Of a DNA stretch of 64,000 bases, positions 22,543 to 30,199 are shown one piece after another; position 1 is the stretch's first letter; every line of letters begins with the position of its first letter. The DNA is from Streptomyces sp. ISL-1 (GTDB taxonomy: Bacteria; Actinomycetota; Actinomycetes; Streptomycetales; Streptomycetaceae). The stretch spans positions 94,861 through 158,860 of the forward strand of contig NZ_JAGGOI010000017.1 of assembly GCF_018614585.1 (NCBI RefSeq), given 5' to 3'. The notes under the pieces are model-generated. The model saw only the letters and a program-made list of their open reading frames with translations. It did not search any database and had not been told where the DNA came from. A program made the position numbers and the translations under genes.

Positions 22543-24912
22543 ATGTCGACTCTGCCAACCGCGCGCGGCCGCGCCGCAGCCCTCGCCGCGCTGATCACCG
22601 TGAGCGCCTTGTGCGCCGGTGACGCCGTCGCCCGCAGCTTCCCCTTCGGACCGCACACCCGCAGCGTGAACGACCTCGGCAATCAGTTCGTGCCGTTTCA
22701 TGCGCATCTGTGGGATCTGCTGCACGGACGGGCCGACGGCGGACTGCTGCTGAACTGGCAGTCCGGGTACGGCACCAGCTTTCTGCCCGACCTCGGGACC
22801 TATCTGACCAGCCCGTACTCGATGCTGGTCGGGCTCTTCCCACGGGACCGCATCGACCTCGCCGTCTATGTCATCACGCTGCTGAAGATGGCGGCCGCGG
22901 CCGCGGCCATGACCTGGCTGCTGCTGTCGCTGCGAGGGGACAAGGGCGGGCGCTGGTGGATGGCGGCGGTGCTCGGCGGCTCGTACGCGCTGTGCGGCTG
23001 GTCGGTCGTCGAGGCCTCGTACAACCCGATGTGGATGGACGGCCTCGTCGCCTTCCCGCTGCTGTGCCTGGTCGGCGAGTGGGCGCGCACGGCACGGCGG
23101 CCGGTTCTCGGCCCGGTGGTCGTCGCGGTGGCGTGGATCGCCAACTTCTACACCGCATACATGGCGACCATCGGGGCCGCACTGGTGCTTGTGGTCCAGC
23201 TGCTGCTGCAGGAGCGCGGGGCACGGGACCGGATGCGGGCGCTCCTGCGGGCCGCCAGGGCCGTACTGCTCGGCATCGCGCTCGCCACGCCCGTCCTGAT
23301 CCCCGTCTTCCTCGGCTCCAAGCACGCCTATCCGGGGTGGACGAAGGAGTTCGCGCCGGCCGGCTGGGCCGATGTGTTCGCCCGCACGCTGCCGGCGACG
23401 TACAGCTTCTTCACGCCCGCGGTCTTCCTCGGCAGCGGCGCACTGTTGCTGGCCTGCACGCTCGCCTTCAACAGCGCGGTACCGCGGCGCGAGCGGTGGG
23501 TGTGGACGGGACTCGCGGCGGCGACCCTGGTGTCACTGCAGTGGGCGCCGACGCATCTGGTGTGGCATGTCTTCGCGACGCCCAACGGCAGCCCGTACCG
23601 GCAGACTTTCGTCTTCGCCGGGATACTCGTGATCGCGGCCTGGATCTGCCTCTCGTACGACTGGCCCGGTCGGCGCGCCCTGCTCGGCGGCGGTGCGGTG
23701 GTGGCCGTGATCGCACTCGCCGCCTCCACCAGTGACCTCGTCACCGCCTGGACCTTCCCGCTGTTCGCGGCCGGGATCGCGGCGGTGGTGGGCGGCCTGC
23801 TGCTCGCCCGGCGCGGCAAGTACGCCGTGGTCGCCGCGCTGCTCCTCAGTGGCGCGCTGGTCGGGCAGGCGGCGGCGACCACCGCGTACGCCGACCGGCA
23901 GCGGCTCGGCAGGCTGGACGACTACCCGGCCTGGGGCGAGGCGCACAGCGAGCGGGCGGCGGCCGTGGCGAAGGCCGACGGCTGGCCGCGCTACCGCACC
24001 GATGTGGGCCGCGACCAGATCACCGGCAACGATCCGATCCTGTTGGGCGGCCAGGGCGGCGGCTATTACAGCAGCCACACACCGGATGTCTTCACGCGCA
24101 CGATGGCCGCGCTCGGCGCGGGCTGGACATCCAACGGACGCAGTGTGCAGTCCCTGGACAACCCGGTCACGGACGCGATCTTCGCCGTCGGCGCGCGGGT
24201 GCGGACCGCGCCCAGCAACGACCCGGAGGTGACGCGGGCGGCCGCGACACCCGGGCTGGTGACCGTACGCCCGGCGGGGGCGGAGGCCGCGTACGACTGG
24301 AACCCCTTCCGCAACCAGGAACTGCTGCTCGGCTCGGACGTCTACGGCGATCCGGTGGACGGCTCCTGCCCGGTCGGCACCGAGGTCTTCCTCTGGGCGC
24401 CGAACTACACCGGCAAGGCCCGCCTCGGCGACAACGAGCAGGTGACGCTGCGAGGCGGACAGCCCAAGCGGCGTGCCGCGCTCACCTCGCTCGGCAAGGT
24501 GAACTCGCCCGGCGAGAGGGTCGCGTACAGCAAGGACCCCCGGCGCACGACCCTGGGCTGCCTGGACCACGCCAAGCTGACCGCCGCCGTGGACGGGCTG
24601 AAGCGGACCGGCGCGGTGTCGGTCGACGTCACCGACAGCGGTGTACGAGCCGAGCTACCGCCGGGAGCAACCGGCCGGGCGGTCATCGCCGCGCCCCGGA
24701 TCGCCGGCTGGAGCTGCAACGGCAAGCCGGCCGACTCCTACCAGGGGCTTGTCGCCGTGCCACTGGACGGAAGGACGACGACGGTCGACTGCTCGTTCCG
24801 CCCGCCGGGTCTGAAGGCGGGCGCGGCGATCGGGGCCGCGGGGCTGCTGACGCTCGGGGGCCTCCCCTTGCTGCCCTTGCTGCGGTCGCGCCTTCGCCGC
24901 CGCCCCGCGTAG
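22543..24912 (+). CDS. YfhO-like multi-pass membrane glycosyltransferase
   Basis: 789 residues with about 12 hydrophobic segments between residues 5 and 460, a large extracytoplasmic domain (about 470-750) and a C-terminal helix (about 758-780) followed by RRRP. The early motif NDLGNQFVPFHAHLWDLL with 'DLGTYLTSPYSMLVGLFP' is the YfhO signature (the D/N-x-Q and SPY blocks). Established for Bacillus YfhO: it adds sugars from lipid carriers onto teichoic acids outside the cell. Here it is divergent from GtrB/GtrA-like genes (124 bp apart), consistent with a three-part surface-glycosylation set. ATG 22543. Confidence 0.88.
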   Translation: MSTLPTARGRAAALAALITVSALCAGDAVARSFPFGPHTRSVNDLGNQFVPFHAHLWDLLHGRADGGLLLNWQSGYGTSFLPDLGTYLTSPYSMLVGLFPRDRIDLAVYVITLLKMAAAAAAMTWLLLSLRGDKGGRWWMAAVLGGSYALCGWSVVEASYNPMWMDGLVAFPLLCLVGEWARTARRPVLGPVVVAVAWIANFYTAYMATIGAALVLVVQLLLQERGARDRMRALLRAARAVLLGIALATPVLIPVFLGSKHAYPGWTKEFAPAGWADVFARTLPATYSFFTPAVFLGSGALLLACTLAFNSAVPRRERWVWTGLAAATLVSLQWAPTHLVWHVFATPNGSPYRQTFVFAGILVIAAWICLSYDWPGRRALLGGGAVVAVIALAASTSDLVTAWTFPLFAAGIAAVVGGLLLARRGKYAVVAALLLSGALVGQAAATTAYADRQRLGRLDDYPAWGEAHSERAAAVAKADGWPRYRTDVGRDQITGNDPILLGGQGGGYYSSHTPDVFTRTMAALGAGWTSNGRSVQSLDNPVTDAIFAVGARVRTAPSNDPEVTRAAATPGLVTVRPAGAEAAYDWNPFRNQELLLGSDVYGDPVDGSCPVGTEVFLWAPNYTGKARLGDNEQVTLRGGQPKRRAALTSLGKVNSPGERVAYSKDPRRTTLGCLDHAKLTAAVDGLKRTGAVSVDVTDSGVRAELPPGATGRAVIAAPRIAGWSCNGKPADSYQGLVAVPLDGRTTTVDCSFRPPGLKAGAAIGAAGLLTLGGLPLLPLLRSRLRRRPA

Positions 24913-25189
24913 CGATCCGGGGCGGGCGGGGCAGACGGGCGGGCCGGGCGGGCGCGCGCCGGACGGGCGGGCCGGGCGGGCGGGCCGGACGAGGGGCCGA
25001 GCGGACAAACGGGCGCATCCAGCCCCTCCGGCGCCTCGGAACCGGGGAACGTGGCGGAGCCACGCAAGCGGGACGCGGGATTCCGTCGTAACTACTTCAC
25101 ACTTCCGTCGCCGCAGGGCCGTCAGGACTTCATCTGCGCAGCATCCCGCCTTGGCCCGCGCGGCGGCGCTCCCGCGTAATTTCCCCGGC
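24913..25189. other. Intergenic region with GC minisatellite
   Basis: 277 bp with no convincing gene. 24934-24990 contains two copies (28-bp period) of a gacgggcgggccgggcgggc unit with further gggcgggcc repeats around them. The rest should include the promoter of the methyltransferase; no hexamers are convincing. Confidence 0.6.
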
Positions 25190-26119
25190 ATGCCCTCTCT
25201 CCTTCGGAACCGGCTGGCGAAGTGGATCCTGAGCCCGGCCGACACCATGATCGAACGGCGCATCGAGCAGCATGTGAAGCGTGCCACGCAGGCCTTGCAG
25301 GCCGATCTCGACGCCGTCCACCAAAAAGTGGCCGCACTGCAGAATCCGCAGTACGGACTCGGCCTGCTCGTCAACGGGACAGGTCGAAGCGGCCACCGAA
25401 CGCCCACCCCCGCCCAGATCGACACCCTCGCGCGCCAGATCCAGGGCGTGGCGGACGGCAGTGAACACGCTCTGCGCAATGTGACCGTCGCCTATCGCAC
25501 GGTGATAGCCCTGGAGTCACTCGGCGTGGGCCGACTGGCCGGGTCCACCTCCAACGTGTGCGGAAAGCTCGCCACAGTGCCACTGCTCTCCCCGCCGAAC
25601 GGCAATGTCCTCGAAATCGGCACCCTGTACGGGATGTTCGCCGCGGGACTGCTGCGGATGCTGCACAGGGCCGGGGCAGAACCCCATCTGACGATCGTCG
25701 ATCCGCTGGCCGGCGCGCAGCTGCAGCCCGGTGCCTCCCAGCAGGGCGCGGACCCCACCGGCACGCCGGTGCGCGAGGACGTCGTACGCGCCAACCTGGC
25801 ACTCGGCGGCGTCGGTTCGGTGATCGACGCGCGAATCCAGCAGGGCTTCTCCGGTGATCCGGAGGTGCGCGCCGCCGTCTCCGACCGGGAGTACGGGGTG
25901 ATCGTGGTGGACGGCGATCACTCCATGGAGGGGGTGCGGGCCGATCTGGAATGGGTCGAGGAGATCGTGGCCCCGGGCGGGATCGTGGTGCTCGACGACT
26001 ACGGCGACAAGGCCTGGCCCGGGGTGCAGGACGCCCTGGACAAGCATCTGGCCGGCGGGACTTCGCGGCTGACCATGCTGGGGCGGGTGTCCACCTCGGC
26101 GTATCTGCGCGCGAGCTGA
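25190..26119 (+). CDS. Class I SAM-dependent methyltransferase
   Basis: 309 residues. An N-terminal helical region (about 1-70, 'IEQHVKRATQALQADLDAVHQKVAAL') looks like a short coiled coil. The methyltransferase core starts near residue 130 with VLEIGTLYGMFAAGLL (motif I), followed by LTIVDPLAG, then GVIVVDGDHSMEGVRADLEWV (the 'DGDHSYEGV' block of the Methyltransf_24 family) and GGIVVLDDYGD. Cofactor SAM is therefore expected, with a sugar or small molecule substrate; the real substrate is not visible. The ATG at 25190 has no good SD. A TTG at 25151 would add 13 residues. A bidirectional terminator follows at 26228-26258. Confidence 0.85.
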   Translation: MPSLLRNRLAKWILSPADTMIERRIEQHVKRATQALQADLDAVHQKVAALQNPQYGLGLLVNGTGRSGHRTPTPAQIDTLARQIQGVADGSEHALRNVTVAYRTVIALESLGVGRLAGSTSNVCGKLATVPLLSPPNGNVLEIGTLYGMFAAGLLRMLHRAGAEPHLTIVDPLAGAQLQPGASQQGADPTGTPVREDVVRANLALGGVGSVIDARIQQGFSGDPEVRAAVSDREYGVIVVDGDHSMEGVRADLEWVEEIVAPGGIVVLDDYGDKAWPGVQDALDKHLAGGTSRLTMLGRVSTSAYLRAS

Positions 26120-26227
26120 CCGTTCGGGGACCGTTTCGGGGTCACCCGCTGTGGAACTGCCGCTGCCGGTCGAGCGCACGTCGCCGCCCGGGCGACTGCC
26201 GGAAGACCCATGTCGTCCATACACGGA

Positions 26228-26258
26228 GAAGCCCCAGCCGCATGTCGGCTGGGGCTTC
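26228..26258. terminator. Bidirectional terminator at the edge of the accessory region
   Basis: Perfect 13-bp stem (26228-26240 with 26246-26258, GAAGCCCCAGCCG) and 5-nt loop between convergent genes ending at 26119 (+) and 26287 (-). Confidence 0.88.
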
Positions 26259-26286
26259 CCCTCGGTTATCGACAGAGTCGACGCAT

Positions 26287-26673
26287 TCAGGCGCTCTCTC
26301 GCCCGGACCCGGTCTCGGAAGAGATCCAGAGATCGTCGTCCGCGTCCAGGGTCCCGTCGTCGGCGATGAAGAAGACTCCGGTCCTGAAGAAGTTCCGGAA
26401 CGCGTTCACCATCTGCTCGACGCTGTCATACGCCATTCTCGACTCACCGCCGATCACGACGCTGGCCACGCGCGACGATGGCGATCGTGCCTCGTACACA
26501 GCCGCGTAGAAATCGCCACCGCCGGTTCCGAGCAGCGGAATCCATCGATCTCCGAGAACGGGGTCTCCGTCGCCGTACAACGCCTTCACACCGGCAGCAT
26601 CGCGCACTGACAGCGGTTCGTACCCCGGAATCAGAGCAGCGTCGTCCTGGACCTGGCCCGGCCGATAGCTCAC
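26287..26673 (-). CDS. SUKH (SMI1/KNR4)-like immunity protein, N-terminally short
   Basis: 128 residues from a GTG at 26673 with GGAGG 8 nt upstream. The order 'IPGYEPLSV ... GDRWIPLLGTGGGDFYAAVYE ... VASVVIGGESRMAYDSVEQMVNAFRNFF' matches the central and C-terminal part of SUKH proteins (the 'RWIPf..dggGD....' block), but the usual N-terminal 'LP.dl..ll..hnG' part is missing, so it is about 50-60 residues short. SUKH proteins are immunity proteins for diverse nuclease-type toxins (established). The GTG overlaps the stop of a toxin-tail remnant (GTGA), the same arrangement as the intact toxin/immunity pair at 38316. It may be an intact short variant or a truncated relic. Confidence 0.7.
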   Translation of the reverse strand: MSYRPGQVQDDAALIPGYEPLSVRDAAGVKALYGDGDPVLGDRWIPLLGTGGGDFYAAVYEARSPSSRVASVVIGGESRMAYDSVEQMVNAFRNFFRTGVFFIADDGTLDADDDLWISSETGSGRESA

Positions 26674-26863
26674 ACCGCCCCTCCACGTGCCTTTGCCCCG
26701 CCGAGCCACAGCTCGACGGGGCAAAGTGACAGGACCCGCTTGTACTGCGTGAGCAGGCCGCGCAGGCGCTCGGCCGGGATTTCCCAGCCGAGCGTCTTTC
26801 GTGGTCGGAAGCTGGTCGGGGTGCGGGTACTGGGCGAAGGCCGAGTGACCCGTCCCCAGCACG
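26670..26863 (-). pseudogene. Remnant of a toxin C-terminal tail
   Basis: The minus-strand frame ending at TGA 26672-26670 encodes TLGWEIPAERLRGLL, then QYKRVLSLCPVELWLGG, and ends 4 nt into the SUKH-like start. Its upstream part falls in another frame that carries a motif HSAFAQYPHPDQ shared with the second remnant at 27491-27540. No start codon with an SD precedes it. Inferred to be the tail of a toxin module that lost its Rhs seam; the fold is not recognised. Confidence 0.45.
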
Positions 26864-27020
26864 CGGAAAAGTCCCGCCGCAACTCGCTACGACGGGACGT
26901 TTCTGTTGAAGGTGGAATTCCGGTTGGTCAGATTCACAGCTCGTCAAAAGCCGCGCGCCACGGGCCCAAACCGTGCAACCCCCGGAGGGCAGTTTCGATG
27001 ACCGCCGGAGAGAACGACTT
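26814..27020. repeat. Immunity 3'-end/toxin-scrap repeat, copy 1
   Basis: Segments 26814-26863 and 26905-27020 are each closely repeated at 27491-27540 and 27541-27650. Copy 1 has a 41-bp insert (26864-26904) between the two segments; copy 2 has none. The right part of copy 1 is the 3' end of the Imm26-like gene. Confidence 0.85.
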
Positions 27021-27395
27021 CTGAAGCTTCAGGGTCGCCGCCTCTTCCGGGGAAATCACTTCCCCCACTTTGCCGTGAATGTCCTGGCGACGGTATTCGC
27101 CCGGCGGCTCCACCCAGACCTTGTAGGCGGGCACGGGAATGGCGGAGGAAATCTCACGATTCCCCAGAACGCGCCACACGCCCTCCTTGAGCCGCAGATC
27201 CATCGTCTCCGCGAGGAAGATCGGGTCGTCGAGCTTCAGCTTTTCGACCTCGACGGCGTCGCCGGCGCCCAGCAGCGCGGAAAATACAGCAAGCAGAACG
27301 TTCCCGCGCGACTTCTCCACGATCTGGGCGACGGCAATATTCTCATCGCCCACAGGAACGACGAGAACGTCACCCTTATCGCATTTCTTTGGCAT
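26934..27395 (-). CDS. Imm26-like immunity protein
   Basis: 153 residues, ATG 27395 with GGAGG 8 nt upstream. Opens KKCDKGDVLVVPVGDENIAVAQIVEK, followed by a hydrophobic FSALLGAGDAVEV segment and a 'DDPIFLAETMDLRLKEGVWRVLGNREI' block; this strand pattern fits the Imm26 family of polymorphic-toxin immunity proteins. The C-terminus (GLHGLGPWRAAFDEL) is duplicated as a fragment 600 bp upstream on the strand. The start lies inside the end of a toxin-tail remnant (20-nt overlap), as in coupled toxin-immunity pairs. GC content is lower than the backbone, consistent with transfer. Cognate toxin not present in intact form. Confidence 0.72.
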   Translation of the reverse strand: MPKKCDKGDVLVVPVGDENIAVAQIVEKSRGNVLLAVFSALLGAGDAVEVEKLKLDDPIFLAETMDLRLKEGVWRVLGNREISSAIPVPAYKVWVEPPGEYRRQDIHGKVGEVISPEEAATLKLQKSFSPAVIETALRGLHGLGPWRAAFDEL

Positions 27396-27540
27396 AGATT
27401 GCCTCCGGCTGCCCCGAGTCGGGCATAATGGTCGGCACGGTGTGCCCGGTCTTGCTGTGTTTAGCGGTCTCGATGGGCGTCTTAAGCCCTGGTCTGGGTG
27501 CGGGGACTGGGCGAAAGCCGACTGGCCCGCCCCAAGCCCG
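27376..27540 (-). pseudogene. Second toxin-tail remnant upstream of Imm26
   Basis: The frame ending at TAA 27378-27376 encodes KTPIETAKHSKTGHTV followed by PTIMPDSGQPEAIYAKEMR and overlaps the Imm26-like start by 20 nt. Upstream of it another frame reads LGAGQSAFAQSPHPDQ, homologous to the motif in the first remnant, so a frameshift or junction separates the two. No start or SD; inferred dead toxin module. Confidence 0.45.
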
Positions 27541-27650
27541 TTGAAGGGGAATTCCGGTTGGCCCAGATCGCCAGCTCGTCAAAAGCCGCGCACCACGGGC
27601 CGAAACCGTGCAACCCCCAGGGCAGTTTCGATGACGTCTGAGAGAACTTA
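27491..27650. repeat. Immunity 3'-end/toxin-scrap repeat, copy 2
   Basis: Second copy of the repeat at 26814-27020. Its right part (27541-27650) reads, on the minus strand, as a frame-shifted relic of the Imm26 C-terminus (GLHGFGPWCAAFDEL) with no gene body attached. Confidence 0.85.
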
Positions 27651-27697
27651 GACGGCAGCAGCGGATTGCTGCTGACCTGCCATCCAGGGAAGATGAG

Positions 27698-28177
27698 CTA
27701 CCCCCCTTGGGAGCCCTCCAAGAATCTCAGCACGCCCCTCAGTGGAACTCCGATGTCGCGACGATCGATCCCAGCCCCCTCAAGGTGCACGAGAATACAC
27801 GCCTCTTCGGCGCGATTCGGGAAGTCCCGTACGAAAGCCGAAACACACGAGTCGAGGGTGTCTAGTGCGTAGCCCTCAATTTCTTCATCGCTGGGGTCAG
27901 CAACCGCACTGTTAGCGCTGATCGGCGCCGCTGCCAGGATGACTCCAGGAGCCCCGTCTTCTCGATGATTTACGAGGACCTGCACTTTTCCGATCTGCGG
28001 AGAACCTCCATATCGCTCGTGAGCGAGGGGAGAATTCAGGACTGCGGCATCACAATCCCAACCAGTTCCCGACACCGAGCCCATACGAAACTCAATTCCG
28101 GGGATATGGCCCAGCATTTGCTGGCACTCTTGGATGAGCCTATCCGATGACGCTGCCATCACGTACTTCATCGTCAT
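27698..28177 (-). CDS. Hypothetical protein of the immunity array
   Basis: 159 residues, family not recognised. No signal peptide or membrane segment. A central stretch 'GWDCDAAVLNSPLAHERYGG' followed by 'QVLVNHREDGAPGVILAAAP' and a helical C-terminal region with 'EEIEGYALDTLDSCVSAF' can be seen; the first part vaguely recalls macro-domain-like proteins, which I do not assert. Several start codons cluster at 28180 (GTG), 28177 and 28171 (ATG); 28177 is chosen with little to separate them. Position between SUKH and Imm26-like genes and its codon use suggest another immunity protein (inference). Confidence 0.6.
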   Translation of the reverse strand: MTMKYVMAASSDRLIQECQQMLGHIPGIEFRMGSVSGTGWDCDAAVLNSPLAHERYGGSPQIGKVQVLVNHREDGAPGVILAAAPISANSAVADPSDEEIEGYALDTLDSCVSAFVRDFPNRAEEACILVHLEGAGIDRRDIGVPLRGVLRFLEGSQGG

Positions 28178-28438
28178 CACCCACAGCTCATGGTCAACAT
28201 TATTTGAGGCCTACTCAACTTCGAGAGCCGATCGCCCTGGAGTGCGACTCCACCATCAACGACATCTGCCGTGTAGGCCATTCTTGCAGATTCGGGGAGA
28301 GCTGACGGATTCCCTTTTGTGCGGATCATAGTGCAGGAGCCCTCTGCAGGGCAGGCGCACTCAGCACGGACAACGACGACCCGCCCATCACAGCCACCGT
28401 CCGCTGACGTTGCCGTCACCGTTGCCGCCAGAACACCA
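28178..28438. other. Gap in the immunity array
   Basis: 261 bp in which I see no believable gene on either strand. Base composition is mixed; no repeats were noticed. It may be a decayed module. Confidence 0.4.
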
Positions 28439-28475
28439 AAGGCCCCCTTCGCAGCAGCAATGCGGAGGGGGCCTT
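28439..28475 (-). terminator. Terminator downstream of the SUKH gene
   Basis: 15-bp stem (28439-28453 with 28461-28475, one G-T mismatch) and 7-nt loop, with a short A/T run after it on the plus strand; placed 58 bp after the SUKH stop on the minus strand. Confidence 0.75.
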
Positions 28476-28533
28476 CAATTATGCAGCCGAGAGAATCAGT
28501 CTGCCCATCAATACGGGCAGAATCTATCGACGC

Positions 28534-29016
28534 CTATGCGAGTGAACCGCAAGCAACTAGCTGCGCGAGAAACTCAGCAAAAGAATGAGCCGCGCGGCGA
28601 GGAATGCGGTCTTCATCGATGTAGGCGACGGCTGGTTCGCCCTCAGGGCCACACTCGGAATAGTCGAGCATCACGGTGTCATGACCAGCAGAAGGCGTAT
28701 CGCAAATCACTACCCCGATATCTGGATACTCCCACTCCGAAATCAGGTACGAGCTGCCCCCACCGGATGAGGAGTCGATTCCCCAGGCTCCGCCGATTCC
28801 CCGAATCCCGCTGATCTCGAAGTGATCGTCGGCCCACGACGTCGGAAACGTCGTGGGGCAGCAGCGGCGCCGCGGGGTCCCTCCGTTCCGCTGGAGCAAC
28901 ACTTCAACGTAGCTGCGGGGCAGGCGCACGCCAAGATCTTCCTCGGCTCGACGGATCATGTCGTCGTCGAGGGGAGGTCCGGTGTAGTAGTCGCTATCCT
29001 CGAATAGCTCCGCCAT
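28534..29016 (-). CDS. SUKH-1 (SMI1/KNR4) immunity protein
   Basis: 160 residues, ATG 29016 with GGGAGG 6 nt upstream. The full SUKH pattern is present: GPPLDDDMIRRAEEDLGVRLPRSYVEVLLQRNGG at the N-terminus (the 'lgv.LP..y...L..nGG' core), then 'GIRGIGGAWGID', 'YLISEWEYPDIGVVICDTPSAGHDTVMLDYS', 'GEPAVAYIDEDR' and 'AHSFAEFLAQLV'. Established role: SUKH proteins neutralise nuclease and other toxins of contact-dependent or Rhs systems. No toxin gene stands directly upstream, so it is an orphan immunity gene. Single-copy promoter not identified; a terminator lies at 28439-28475. Confidence 0.9.
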   Translation of the reverse strand: MAELFEDSDYYTGPPLDDDMIRRAEEDLGVRLPRSYVEVLLQRNGGTPRRRCCPTTFPTSWADDHFEISGIRGIGGAWGIDSSSGGGSSYLISEWEYPDIGVVICDTPSAGHDTVMLDYSECGPEGEPAVAYIDEDRIPRRAAHSFAEFLAQLVACGSLA

Positions 29017-29058
29017 CAGAAACCTCCCGTATGCCCAGTGTCGGCATGGACCTGTCTA

Positions 29059-29361
29059 TCAATAAGCTGCATGAGCCCACGATCTTGATGATGGTGTCAT
29101 GTATAGCCAGTCGGAGTCTCGCTCAGTCCAGCCGCCTGATTGGCCAGCCTGAAGTATTTGGGCCGACTTTGACGGCGAGTCAACACCAAAAATGATTACC
29201 TTTAACTCATTCGACTTATCAGCCTTCCCGACAATCTGCATATCATCGTCGATATCCCGGAAGTAGGCGCGACCACCATTGCGACCTCGCAGGACGAAGG
29301 GCGCCACGCCGAAAGGAAACTCAGCGTGACGCCCTCGCAACCTACCGGACTGACCTGCCAT
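29059..29361 (-). CDS. Hypothetical protein with an in-frame TTA codon
   Basis: 100 residues. The start ATG 29361 lies 17 nt after the stop of the previous gene, without a clear SD, so the two may be one transcript. The sequence opens with basic residues (GQSGRLRGRHAEF), continues with FGVAPFVLRGRNGGRAYF and DIDDDMQIVGKADKSNELKVIIFGVDSPSKSA, a strand-rich pattern that I cannot place in a family. Codon 53 (Leu of NEL) is TTA at 29205-29203, so translation should depend on the bldA tRNA. Immunity function is inferred from neighbours only. Confidence 0.5.
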   Translation of the reverse strand: MAGQSGRLRGRHAEFPFGVAPFVLRGRNGGRAYFRDIDDDMQIVGKADKSNELKVIIFGVDSPSKSAQILQAGQSGGWTERDSDWLYMTPSSRSWAHAAY

Positions 29362-29377
29362 CGTCAGGAACTGTGGA

Positions 29378-29770
29378 TTACCACGATTCGTCGCCAGTCA
29401 GAACGATCATTACCTCATCGGGCTCATCGGTACCGTCTCCGTAGACGTCGACTCGATTTTCTACATTCGGAACGGGAATCAGCAACCTCACCGATTCATT
29501 CGGATCCGAAATCTCAAGAGACGCCTGAGAAAGTACCAATTTTCCCGAGTACACAAGGATTTTGTCGCCCGGCTGGTAAGGCCCTTGCACGCATTGGACT
29601 GACGCTGGACCACTGGCAGTTTGCTGAATCGAGATGAACAGGGAGTCCGCACCACCGTGAACAACATCGGTCGAAGGGTCCCAACTTTCATGCGTGTCAA
29701 CGCTCCCGGGTGCGGCAGCAACAACGAGGCCATGCGCAAATCTCGTCGTACACGAGGCGAAGAGCATCAT
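29378..29770 (-). CDS. Hypothetical protein directly after the orphan toxin tip (probable cognate immunity)
   Basis: 130 residues. ATG 29770 is preferred over the GTG at 29779 because AGGTGG lies 5 nt upstream of it. Composition suggests a beta-rich soluble protein: 'GPASVQCVQGPYQPGDKILVYSGKLVLSQASLEI' and 'VRLLIPVPNVENRVDVYGDG', ending acidic (DEPDEVMIVLTGDESW). A hydrophobic start (MMLFASCTTRFAHGLVVAAAP) is noted but is not a clear signal peptide. It begins 15 nt after the stop of the toxin tip at 29786; in Rhs loci the gene in this place encodes the cognate immunity protein (established arrangement). Family not recognised. Confidence 0.6.
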   Translation of the reverse strand: MMLFASCTTRFAHGLVVAAAPGSVDTHESWDPSTDVVHGGADSLFISIQQTASGPASVQCVQGPYQPGDKILVYSGKLVLSQASLEISDPNESVRLLIPVPNVENRVDVYGDGTDEPDEVMIVLTGDESW

Positions 29771-29785
29771 TGAATCCACCTGCCG

Positions 29786-30187
29786 TCATGGTTTCCACAC
29801 CGGGAAGTCATAGTACTCCTTGAGTAGCGTGCGCACGATCCCGCCCTGCTGCTTGGAACATGCCTTGCAGTGCGGATATAGAGTCCACGGACCGTTGGGA
29901 GCGAGCTTATTCGGTGGATTATGGTCACCAGTCCAGTGGCCGTCCTTGTACCCCAATTTGGTCGCCCCGCATGAAGCGCAGCCATTTCGGTCACCGAACT
30001 CGTTCATCATCCGCTGCTCGTGAGCCAGGACAATATCACCGCGTTCAGCGGTCACTCCATCTGCTTTCTGTCCCTTAATGGCAGGCATCTCTTTGCCGGC
30101 GCCCGCAGGTCTAAGGCTTCCGTAAGTTCCACTTACGTCACTGCCACCACAATTATGAACGAGGACTGGAGTGGCCCCAGCCAGCAC
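29786..30187 (-). CDS. Orphan Rhs toxin tip, HNH-like zinc nuclease type
   Basis: 133 residues beginning at the seam motif LAGATPVLVHNCGG, the same as the end of the HINT domain in the main Rhs gene (LAGSTPVLVHNCGG). The toxin part has CASCGATKLGYKDGHWTGDHNPP and LYPHCKACSKQQGG: paired CxxC motifs, a DH and an HC, the pattern of treble-clef/HNH-like nucleases. The GTG at 30187 has no SD, and an in-frame TAG (30202-30200) stands five codons upstream at the point where homology to the main gene stops. So it is probably silent unless recombined behind an Rhs backbone. The likely immunity gene follows at 29770. Confidence 0.8.
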   Translation of the reverse strand: MLAGATPVLVHNCGGSDVSGTYGSLRPAGAGKEMPAIKGQKADGVTAERGDIVLAHEQRMMNEFGDRNGCASCGATKLGYKDGHWTGDHNPPNKLAPNGPWTLYPHCKACSKQQGGIVRTLLKEYYDFPVWKP

Positions 30188-30199
30188 ATAGTACGTGTG
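30144..30199. repeat. Rhs seam repeat, orphan copy
   Basis: 56 bp matching 38677-38732 in the main Rhs gene with 5 mismatches by my count (about 91% identical). It covers codons from HTYY to the HN-C junction. Homology ends abruptly at 30199/30200. Confidence 0.88.

Noticed and set aside
28177..28419. An 80-residue minus-strand frame in the array
   Set aside because: No SD, odd composition, and it overlaps the better supported gene start at 28177.
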